From NCBI GenBank assembly GCA_002317325.1, contig DCJB01000012.1, positions 1,654-7,835 of the forward strand: 6,182 nt of DNA, in the 5' to 3' direction. Position 1 is the stretch's first letter, and each line of letters opens with the position of its first letter. This document shows, in pieces, positions 1 through 5,854 of the stretch. Made by a program: the position numbers and the translations under genes. The notes under the pieces were generated by a model. The model was not told the DNA's origin. It worked only from the letters and a program-made list of their open reading frames with translations, and did no database searches. The DNA comes from Bacteroidales bacterium UBA1711. GTDB lineage: Bacteria > Bacteroidota > Bacteroidia > Bacteroidales > P3.

Positions 1-872
1 AGCATATTGAAGTTGGCTTCCCGAGCCGAGGTGAGCAGGTAGCGGTACCGCTCCTTGAGTGCGGGAGTCAGCACGGGGAACGAATGGCACGGAATCCAGT
101 TGGCCCCCTTGCAGAAGAGGGGTTCGCCGTCGCGATAGAACACGAAGCTCTCTCCGACGGAGTCGGCTTCGCGCCGCAGCTCCACATTCCAACTGCGGAC
201 CTTGGGGCGTTTGGGCTGGGGCCGCTCGCCGTTGTAGCACTCGAGACGCACGCCTTGGAGGAAGCCTATGGTGCTCAGTTTCGGCCCCCAGTCCCACCCC
301 AGCATATAGGGCGGGGTGCGCTGCATGACGCGGTGGTCGGGCAGGTCGTAGGGCATATCGGGAGCATCCTCTACATCGTGGGAGAAATGCCGCTCGTTGT
401 TGGCCTCGACGGGGTAGAACTCGACGGTGATGACGTTGGAGTCGCCCACCGGACGGTCGTCGCTGAAGAGCTCGAAGCGGTACTGGCGGAAGGCGTTGTC
501 GCAGCCGCCCACCCTCCGCGTGTAGCTGCCGCCCGGCTTCTCGCCGGATAGGTATATGGCGCAGGGGGTGACTCCGTCAAGCACCAGTTCGCAATGTTCA
601 TAACCATCCCACATGACACGGGTGATGACGGTGCGGTACCGCCACACCGAGTCGCCTACCCACTGCACCGAATCCTCGTTGGTGCCGTAGAAGGGGTCGG
701 GAATGAGACCATGGGCCATCAGGTCGGTGTGTATGCAGCCCGGCACGGTGGCCGGATGCCACGACTCATAATAGCGGAACTGCCAGTCGGTCAGTTCGGT
801 TATTTTGGACGGGCTGGTGCAGCCGGTCAGCAGCATAGCGGCTGCGCAGAGGGCGAGAAGGGCCTTTTTCAT
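1..872 (-). CDS. GH2 beta-mannosidase-like lipoprotein, 5' part only; Ig-like domain 2 appears missing
   Basis: Beta-mannosidases of glycoside hydrolase family 2 remove terminal beta-mannose from the non-reducing end of oligosaccharides. The gene begins at ATG 872-870 and stays open for 290 codons to the window edge, so its C-terminal part is not seen. Residues 1-18 are a lipoprotein signal (MKK, hydrophobic core, lipobox LTGC with Cys18), so the enzyme is probably membrane-anchored in the periplasm or at the surface. Family signatures are VPG (43-45), HTDL (48-51), DPFYGTNE (59-66), GWDWGP (192-197, in the sugar-binding first domain) and KGANWIP (255-261, at the entry to the TIM barrel). The two catalytic glutamates would lie beyond the edge. 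Only 57 residues separate GWDWGP from KGANWIP, whereas full-length relatives have about 150 there; a short basic, proline-rich linker (215-224) stands where the Ig-like domain should be. Activity is therefore uncertain. It is last in the likely cinA transcript, 25 bases after the DUF486 gene. Confidence 0.85.
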   Translation of the reverse strand, partial: MKKALLALCAAAMLLTGCTSPSKITELTDWQFRYYESWHPATVPGCIHTDLMAHGLIPDPFYGTNEDSVQWVGDSVWRYRTVITRVMWDGYEHCELVLDGVTPCAIYLSGEKPGGSYTRRVGGCDNAFRQYRFELFSDDRPVGDSNVITVEFYPVEANNERHFSHDVEDAPDMPYDLPDHRVMQRTPPYMLGWDWGPKLSTIGFLQGVRLECYNGERPQPKRPKVRSWNVELRREADSVGESFVFYRDGEPLFCKGANWIPCHSFPVLTPALKERYRYLLTSAREANFNM

Positions 873-897
873 AGCGGCGCGGTGGGGGTGTTGTTTT

Positions 898-1275
898 TCA
901 GTCGGTTTTCAAGAATGCGAAGAACACAGCCAAAATGATGAACCCGAAGGCCACAAGGTGGTTCCAACGGATTGGCTCGCCCTTGAACACCGTGGCCACG
1001 ATGACGGTGAAGACCGTGAGCGACACCCCTTCTTGAATAATCTTGAGCTGCATGAGCGAGAAGGGCCCGCCCGTAATCTGCGACCCCACGCGGTTGGCGG
1101 GAATCATGAAGCAGTACTCCAGCAGGGCCATGCCCCACGAGAGCAGGATGATGGCGATGAGAGGCCAATCGGTGATAAGCTTCATCTGCTGAAGCTTGAG
1201 GTTGCCGTACCAGGCGAAGGTCATGAAGACGTTGGAGCAGATGAGCAGCAGAACGGTAAGAAGTCCTTTAGACAT
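898..1275 (-). CDS. DUF486 / DMT_6 family small membrane protein
   Basis: This 125-residue protein matches the DUF486 family (also called DMT_6), small relatives of the drug/metabolite transporter superfamily. Transport substrate is unknown for the family. Four hydrophobic segments are visible at about residues 4-24, 38-58, 74-95 and 105-122. Conserved-looking stretches are SNVFMTFAWYGNLK near the start, EYCFMIPANR in the middle, and FSLMQLKIIQEG leading into the third helix; the length and order of these fit the family. Members with four helices are expected to work as dimers in the inner membrane, which is inference here. The start at 1275 gives a full first helix and no in-frame upstream ATG is needed. 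It sits 24 bases after cinA and 25 bases before the beta-mannosidase-like gene, with no Shine-Dalgarno sequence in either gap, as is normal in Bacteroidetes. Family assignment is firm, function is not. Confidence 0.9.
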   Translation of the reverse strand: MSKGLLTVLLLICSNVFMTFAWYGNLKLQQMKLITDWPLIAIILLSWGMALLEYCFMIPANRVGSQITGGPFSLMQLKIIQEGVSLTVFTVIVATVFKGEPIRWNHLVAFGFIILAVFFAFLKTD

Positions 1276-1299
1276 GAAAGACAGAAGGTAATAAATGGG

Positions 1300-2574
1300 T
1301 TAGCAGGTTTCTCTGACAAATCGGACGAGTTCGCTCCACACAGCGTTGCAGGTTCGCTCGATATTCTGCGCGCGGCGGTCGCCGAACTTGAGCAGCTTTG
1401 CCACCGTCCGGCTGCCGCCGGCCACGGCAATCCACACCGTGCCCACCGGTTTCTCGGGCGTACCGCCGCCGGGACCGGCCACTCCCGTGGTGGCCACGGC
1501 ATAGTCGGCTCCGAGGCGCTGTCGCGCCCCCTCGGCCATCTGGCACACCGTCTGCTCGCTCACCGCGCCGTGGGCGGCCAGCACGTCGGGACTTACGCCG
1601 AGGGCGCGCTCTTTCACTTCGTTGCTGTAGGCCACCACGCCGCCCTTAAAGTAGTCGGACGCACCCGCCATGGCTGTGAGCTGCTGGGCCAAGGCGCCGC
1701 CCGTACAACTCTCGGCGGTGGCGAGGGTCTTGCCGCACCTCTTCAGCATATAGGCCACAAGTTCGGGCAGACTCTCCAAGTCCTCGCCCACGATATACTG
1801 CCCCGCAATGGGGTAGAGCGCCGCCACAGCCGCGTCTATCTGCTGCCGCAGCCGCGGAGCCTCGCTGCCGCCCCCGCGGGCGGTGAGGCGGAGCTTCAGC
1901 ATTCCCGCCTGAGGCAGGTAGGCAAGCCGGATGGAGGCGGGCAGGGCCAGCTCCCAAGGCTCGATAAGGTCGCTCAGAAACGACTCGCCTATGCCCTGCA
2001 CCAAGAGGTTCTTGTTGATGATGCTGTCGGTGCCGAAACGCACTCGCAGCCGCGGCACAATCTCGGTCTCCATGAGGCGCTGCATCTCAAACGGCACTCC
2101 GGGCATCGACACCACCACCTTGCCGCCCCAGTCGTCGTCTTCGTCCTCGGGCAGGTCGAACCACATACAGGGTGCCGTCCCCACCTCGTTGTTGACCATG
2201 GTGCAGCAGCGGGGCACCCATGCCTGACGGCGGTTGACGGGGGTCAGTTCGTAGCCCCGAGCGTCAAAGAGCCGCTTCACATTGGCCAAGGCCTCCTCGT
2301 TCTCATACAGTTCGCTGTCGAAGAAGTCGCACAGCACCCGCTTGGTGATGTCGTCCTTGGTGGGACCGAGGCCGCCCGTGACAAGCACCGCATCACTGAT
2401 GTCCAAACAGCGCCGCAGCGCCCGGTCTATGGCCGCCGCCTCATCACCTACCACCCACGCGCCGCAAACCTCCATGCCCGCCGCCACCAGCAGCCGCGAC
2501 ATAACGCTGGCATTGGTGTTGACTACCTGCCCTATGAGCAATTCGTCGCCTATATTGATAATGGTCGCTTTCAT
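1300..2574 (-). CDS. cinA: CinA family protein: MoaB/MoeA-like N-domain plus NMN deamidase (PncC-type) C-domain
   Basis: This is a full-length CinA of 424 residues with the usual two parts. The N-terminal half is the molybdopterin-binding-like fold (COG1058 type, reported in some species as an ADP-ribose pyrophosphatase), seen as NIGDELLIGQVVNTNA (7-22), VTGGLGPTKDD (65-75) and SMPGVPFEM (156-164). The C-terminal domain from about residue 265 is PncC-like and would deamidate nicotinamide mononucleotide (NMN) to nicotinate mononucleotide, recycling pyridine nucleotides in the cytoplasm. It carries AESCTGG (287-293, probable catalytic Ser289), YSNEVK (316-321, Tyr316 and Lys321) and TGVAGPGG (363-370). 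Two oddities sit in the N-half: the usual GTAPG reads GTAPC (Cys136), and an acidic loop PEDEDDD (142-148) precedes the SMPG motif. The ATG at 2574 lies only four bases after a Bacteroidetes -7 box, so the message may be leaderless. It diverges from nadC, whose product makes the same nucleotide. The 'competence' name is historical and implies nothing here. Confidence 0.95.
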   Translation of the reverse strand: MKATIINIGDELLIGQVVNTNASVMSRLLVAAGMEVCGAWVVGDEAAAIDRALRRCLDISDAVLVTGGLGPTKDDITKRVLCDFFDSELYENEEALANVKRLFDARGYELTPVNRRQAWVPRCCTMVNNEVGTAPCMWFDLPEDEDDDWGGKVVVSMPGVPFEMQRLMETEIVPRLRVRFGTDSIINKNLLVQGIGESFLSDLIEPWELALPASIRLAYLPQAGMLKLRLTARGGGSEAPRLRQQIDAAVAALYPIAGQYIVGEDLESLPELVAYMLKRCGKTLATAESCTGGALAQQLTAMAGASDYFKGGVVAYSNEVKERALGVSPDVLAAHGAVSEQTVCQMAEGARQRLGADYAVATTGVAGPGGGTPEKPVGTVWIAVAGGSRTVAKLLKFGDRRAQNIERTCNAVWSELVRFVRETC

Positions 2575-2578
2575 AGTG

Positions 2579-2608
2579 CAAAGGTACGACTTTTTTCACA
2601 CATACAAA
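2579..2608 (-). promoter_or_regulatory. Bacteroidetes-type promoter for cinA
   Basis: Read on the minus strand, a -7 box TACCTTTG occupies 2586-2579 and matches the TAnnTTTG consensus of the primary sigma factor in Bacteroidetes. A -33 element TTTG lies at 2608-2605, with 18 bases between the two, one short of the commonest spacing. Transcription usually begins five to seven bases after the box, which falls at or one or two bases inside the cinA ATG (2574-2572). The transcript would then be leaderless or nearly so. The start site itself is inferred. Confidence 0.7.
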
Positions 2609-2616
2609 GAAAACTG

Positions 2617-2646
2617 TTGCTATATGGGAAAAACTTCGTACCTTTG
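2617..2646 (+). promoter_or_regulatory. Bacteroidetes-type promoter for the nadC gene string
   Basis: A -33 TTG at 2617-2619 and a -7 box TACCTTTG at 2639-2646 are 19 bases apart, which is a good match to the Bacteroidetes consensus. Transcription should begin near 2651-2653, leaving a leader of about eight to ten bases before the ATG at 2661 and no room for a riboswitch or attenuator. It would serve nadC and probably the three genes after it, since no further match was noticed in their short junctions. Confidence 0.75.
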
Positions 2647-2660
2647 CAAAACGAAACCTA

Positions 2661-3542
2661 ATGTTGTTTGACATGATGACAAGCATACCGAACCTGGACC
2701 AGCTCATACGCTTGGCGTTGCTCGAGGACGTGGGCGACGGCGACCACAGCACCCTTGCCTGCATCCCCCCAACCGCCGCCGCCTCAGCCAAGATGGTGGC
2801 CAAACAGGAGGGCATCCTCTGCGGATCGGAAGTGGGGCAGCGGACCTTTCAGCTTGTCAACGACGACTACTACCACGGACGGATGCCGTTAGTGATAAAG
2901 CCGCTCAAGACCGACGGCGACCCCGTAGCCAAAGGCGACGTGCTGATGACCATCGAGGGCGCCGCAGACACCATCCTCACCGCCGAACGCACCGCCCTCA
3001 ACTATATGCAGCGCCTCAGCGGCATCGCCACCCAGACCCACCGCATGATGCAGCTGCTCGACGGCATCGGCACCCGACTCCTCGACACCCGCAAGACTAC
3101 GCCCAACATGAGGCTCCTCGAAAAATACGCCGTCAAGTGCGGCGGCGGCACCAACCACCGCATCGGCCTCTACGATATGGTGATGCTCAAGGACAACCAC
3201 ATCGACTTTGCCGGCGGCATCGCCTGCGCCATCGACCGCACCCGCCAGTACCTCCGGCACCACGGTCTCGACCTCAAGATTGAGATCGAGGTCCGCAGCC
3301 TCGACGAACTGGAGCAGGTGCTGGCCCACGGCGGAGTGGAACGCATCATGCTCGACAACTTCGACATCCCCACCCTCCGCGAGGCCGTGCGCCGCATCGG
3401 AGGACGCTGCGAGACCGAAGCCAGCGGGGGCATCACCGACCAAACCCTGCGCCCCTACGCCGAGACCGGGGTGGACTTTATCTCCGTCGGTGCCCTCACC
3501 CACCACATCCAGAGCTTAGACATCTCGCTGGTCAAAAACTGA
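2661..3542 (+). CDS. nadC: Quinolinate phosphoribosyltransferase (decarboxylating)
   Basis: NadC joins quinolinate and PRPP to give nicotinate mononucleotide, pyrophosphate and CO2, the entry of the de novo NAD pathway into nucleotides. The 293-residue length is normal. The N-terminal part holds LLEDVGDGDHST (20-31) and the ERTALNYMQRLSGIAT stretch (109-124). The barrel carries DTRKTTP (142-148), the KYAVKCGGGTNHR segment (155-167), LKDNH (176-180), the acidic EIEV (208-211), MLDN (230-233), SGGI (255-258) and the phosphate-binding SVGALTH (275-281). All substrate-contact motifs I would expect are present, so it should be active. The first ATG (2661) is used here; ATGs at 2673 and 2676 would also fit the family's N-terminus and no Shine-Dalgarno sequence decides between them. 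nadA and nadB are not in the window; the gene instead diverges from cinA and is followed after 15 bases by a YihY-family gene. Confidence 0.97.
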   Translation: MLFDMMTSIPNLDQLIRLALLEDVGDGDHSTLACIPPTAAASAKMVAKQEGILCGSEVGQRTFQLVNDDYYHGRMPLVIKPLKTDGDPVAKGDVLMTIEGAADTILTAERTALNYMQRLSGIATQTHRMMQLLDGIGTRLLDTRKTTPNMRLLEKYAVKCGGGTNHRIGLYDMVMLKDNHIDFAGGIACAIDRTRQYLRHHGLDLKIEIEVRSLDELEQVLAHGGVERIMLDNFDIPTLREAVRRIGGRCETEASGGITDQTLRPYAETGVDFISVGALTHHIQSLDISLVKN

Positions 3543-3557
3543 GCCTCCCCGCCGCCG

Positions 3558-4604
3558 ATGAACCTCCTCGAAAAGTCAAAAGCCCTCATCCGCCGATTCC
3601 TCCGCTGCCGCCCCGTGCGGTTCGTGCGGCTGTGGGTCAACAACGTGTCGTTCCCCGGCAACCAAAACGTCCCCTTCGCCAACGTGATGGCCTACCTTCT
3701 CAAAGGCATCCTCGACGGCAACTTGTGGCGCGCCTCCAAGGGACTGGCCTTCTCACTGCTCATGGCCGTGCCGCCCCTGCTCATCTTCATGTTCACCCTC
3801 ATCGCCTTCCTACCCCTCAACGGGCTGCAGGACGAGTTGCTGCTCCAAATGAGGGACATCCTCCCCGGCAACGCATACGACCGCATCGCCGACAGCATCA
3901 ACGACGTGATGGGCCACAAGCACACGAGCCTCCTCTCCATCGGCTTTGGCGCCTCGATTATCCTCGCCGCCAACGCCATGCACGGCATCATGATGTACTT
4001 CTCCGACCGCAACAAGGAACGCCGCACCTTCGTCCGACGCTACCCCATCTGCATTCTGCTGGTGTTCTTGCTCTACCTGATGGTGGTGCTGGTGCTGTGC
4101 ACCTTCATCGGCTACCGCATCATCATCGACACACTCATTTCCAACGGCTTTGTCAAGCCCGGCTCCTTCGCCCTCGGCGTCATCGGCGTGGGACGGTGGA
4201 TTATCCTCGTCCTCATGACCATGCTGTCTCTCAGCATCCTCTACTACGTCATACCGCTCAAGAAGCAGCGTATCGGATTCTTCTCACCCGGCGCCATCTT
4301 TGCCACCTCCATGTTCATTCTCCTCTCGTGGGGTTTCCGCAGCTACCTGGCCCAGTTCAACAGCTTCAACCTCCTCTACGGCTCTATCGGCACCCTGCTG
4401 GTGTCCATGCTCTGGATATTCCTCAACTGCCTCGTTGTCATGATGGGCTACGAACTTAACACCGCCATCCTCAACGGCAAACTCAACAACATCCAGGTGC
4501 ACCACCGGCTCCCGCGCAGAAAGAAAACAAATAATCAGCATACCCAACATGATAATCCAAAAACAAAACGGCAAAGCGGTGCCGGTGAAGAACACCGGAC
4601 ATAA
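3558..4604 (+). CDS. YihY/virulence factor BrkB family inner-membrane protein
   Basis: This 348-residue protein belongs to the YihY/BrkB family (PF03631 type). The family is widespread, its molecular role is unsettled, and older names such as 'ribonuclease BN' are misassignments. Six hydrophobic helices are visible at about residues 63-85, 124-145, 163-187, 206-230, 243-262 and 274-298. Family marks are the GILDGNLWRASKGLAFSLLMAVPP stretch (51-73, split by the first helix) and the C-terminal YGSIGTLLVSMLW (274-286) followed by GYELN (297-301). After residue 305 comes a polar, basic tail of about 43 residues with no recognisable motif; its last 19 codons overlap the next gene in another frame. 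No signal peptide is seen, as usual for this family. It lies 15 bases after nadC and is probably co-transcribed. Nothing in the sequence ties it to NAD metabolism or to RNA modification. Confidence 0.9.
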   Translation: MNLLEKSKALIRRFLRCRPVRFVRLWVNNVSFPGNQNVPFANVMAYLLKGILDGNLWRASKGLAFSLLMAVPPLLIFMFTLIAFLPLNGLQDELLLQMRDILPGNAYDRIADSINDVMGHKHTSLLSIGFGASIILAANAMHGIMMYFSDRNKERRTFVRRYPICILLVFLLYLMVVLVLCTFIGYRIIIDTLISNGFVKPGSFALGVIGVGRWIILVLMTMLSLSILYYVIPLKKQRIGFFSPGAIFATSMFILLSWGFRSYLAQFNSFNLLYGSIGTLLVSMLWIFLNCLVVMMGYELNTAILNGKLNNIQVHHRLPRRKKTNNQHTQHDNPKTKRQSGAGEEHRT

Positions 4605-5847
4605 CTACTTCAAAATGGTCGCCAAGACCATGATGGGCCTCGAGGAATTACTGGCGGAAGAACTACGCGGCTGCGGAGCCGAAAACGTCGAGTGCATCAA
4701 CCGCGCTGTCACCTTCGAGGGCGACATGAGGGTGCTCTACCGCGCCAACTACACCTGCCGCACCGCACTGGCCATTCTCAAGCCCTTCGCCGAGTTCGAG
4801 GCCAACAGCATCGAGGAACTCTACGACCAGGTCTATAAAATCAAGTGGGAGAAAATTCTCGACGTGGACTGCACCTTCATGATCGAAAGCACCACCAGCG
4901 GCGAAATCTTCACCCACTCCTACTACGCCGCCCTCAAAACCAAGGATGCCATCGTTGACCGCTTCCGCCGCAACTTCGGCCAGCGACCCGCCATCGACAC
5001 CGAGAACGCCGAATATAAGTTCAACCTCCACATCCGCGACAACCAGGTGACGCTGCTCATGAACTCCAGCGGCGAGTCGCTCCACAAACGCGGCTACCGC
5101 CAGGCCGTGGGCATCGCCCCCATCAACGAAGTCCTCGCCGCCGGCATGATTCAGCTCGCCGGCTGGAAGTGCGACTGCAACTTCTACGACCCCATGTGCG
5201 GCTCCGGCACCCTCCTCATCGAGGCAGCCATGCTCGCCAACAACATCCCCGCCCAGTACTACCGCGACGACCGCTTCGCCTTCAAACGCTGGAAAGAGTT
5301 CAACCTCGGCGAGTGGAAGAGCGTCAAGGAACAGGAGGACCGCAAGATTGGCTCACGCGACTTCGAGTGCGAGATATGGGGCAACGACATCGACCTCACC
5401 GTCCTCCAGCAGGCCGAGAAAAACCTCGAATACGCCAGGCTCCACAAGGACGTGATGCTCTTCAACGGCTCCTTCGAGGACCAAGACCCGCCCGAAGGTC
5501 GCACCCTCATCGTCACCAACCCGCCCTATGGCGAGCGCATCAAGATTGAGGACCTCAACGCCATGTACCAACTCCTCGGCGACACTTTCAAGAAGAAATA
5601 CGGCGCCGGCTGCGACGTGTGGCTCATCACCAGCGACTTTGAAGCCATGAAGCACATCGGCCTCAAGCCCACCAAGAAGATTCCCCTCCTCAACGGCCCC
5701 CTCGACTGCCGCTTCCTGCACTTCGAGTTATACGAAGGCAGCAAGAAAGGCGCTCACGCCGCAGCCTCGGCTGAGACTCCCGCCGACGACACCGCCGAAG
5801 CCCCCGACACAGCCGCAGCCTGCGCTCCCGCCGCACCCGAGGACTAA
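4549..5847 (+). CDS. rlmL: THUMP-domain class I SAM-dependent RNA methyltransferase, RlmL-like (COG0116 type)
   Basis: The protein is the Bacteroidetes form of the RlmL N-terminal half: a THUMP RNA-binding domain (about residues 65-175) then a Rossmann-fold methyltransferase (about 180-395). SAM-binding motif I is DPMCGSGT (214-221), the acidic motif is NDID (279-282), and the catalytic motif is NPPYGER (324-330). The NPPY form is typical of enzymes methylating the N2 amino group of guanine, so the likely product is m2G in 23S rRNA as with E. coli RlmL; the exact site is inferred. The second enzyme of E. coli RlmKL is absent, as expected outside proteobacteria. Homology begins near Tyr20-Lys22 (YFKMVAKT); the only upstream ATG in frame is at 4549, giving a 56-base overlap with the preceding gene, while ATG 4615 or GTG 4579/4585 would shorten or nearly remove it. 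The last 32 residues are an alanine-rich acidic tail outside the enzyme fold. Confidence 0.93.
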   Translation: MIIQKQNGKAVPVKNTGHNYFKMVAKTMMGLEELLAEELRGCGAENVECINRAVTFEGDMRVLYRANYTCRTALAILKPFAEFEANSIEELYDQVYKIKWEKILDVDCTFMIESTTSGEIFTHSYYAALKTKDAIVDRFRRNFGQRPAIDTENAEYKFNLHIRDNQVTLLMNSSGESLHKRGYRQAVGIAPINEVLAAGMIQLAGWKCDCNFYDPMCGSGTLLIEAAMLANNIPAQYYRDDRFAFKRWKEFNLGEWKSVKEQEDRKIGSRDFECEIWGNDIDLTVLQQAEKNLEYARLHKDVMLFNGSFEDQDPPEGRTLIVTNPPYGERIKIEDLNAMYQLLGDTFKKKYGAGCDVWLITSDFEAMKHIGLKPTKKIPLLNGPLDCRFLHFELYEGSKKGAHAAASAETPADDTAEAPDTAAACAPAAPED

Positions 5848-5854
5848 CTCCGCC

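Larger units (their letters stand above)
2577..2648. repeat. Inverted repeat spanning the cinA-nadC divergent promoter region
   Basis: The 13-base arm TGCAAAGGTACGA (2577-2589) is repeated exactly as its reverse complement TCGTACCTTTGCA (2636-2648). Between the arms the symmetry continues imperfectly: pairing the whole 72 bases about the centre gives 27 complementary pairs out of 36 by hand count, including the run of T at 2592-2596 facing A at 2629-2633. Each arm contains the -7 box of one promoter, so part of the symmetry follows from two similar promoters placed back to back. The exact match extends beyond the box by several bases (the flanking TCG and CA), which leaves open a shared operator. 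Confidence 0.75.

Noticed and set aside
41..52. Perfect 12-bp palindrome AGCGGTACCGCT, with a related GCGGTACCGC near 631-640
   Set aside because: Both lie inside conserved coding sequence of the mannosidase-like gene (encoding RYR-type residues) and are explained by codon use; no matching arrangement suggests a site.
192..260. Possible frameshift in the mannosidase-like gene as the reason for the missing domain
   Set aside because: The reading frame is continuous and both flanking family signatures are in the same frame, so the loss is in-frame rather than a frameshift.
1276..1299. Separate promoter for the DUF486 gene in the 24-base gap after cinA
   Set aside because: The gap is too short to hold both elements and contains no TAnnTTTG box on the minus strand.
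805..2661. A 618-codon open frame on the plus strand opposite cinA, the DUF486 gene and part of the mannosidase gene
   Set aside because: It is a by-product of GC-rich codon use on the other strand: composition is rich in His, Arg, Gln and Gly, no family motif is seen, and the minus-strand genes here have clear family signatures throughout.
2889..3506. A 205-codon minus-strand open frame opposite nadC, and similar Val/Gly/Glu-rich frames opposite the methyltransferase gene (4663-5085, 5353-5721)
   Set aside because: Typical antisense shadows of C-ending codons; no start context, promoter or recognisable fold, and nadC and the methyltransferase are certain.
3632..4459. A 275-codon open frame on the plus strand in another frame inside the YihY-family gene
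   Set aside because: The translation is a His, Arg and Pro-rich string with no motif, while the overlapping frame carries six helices and family signatures.
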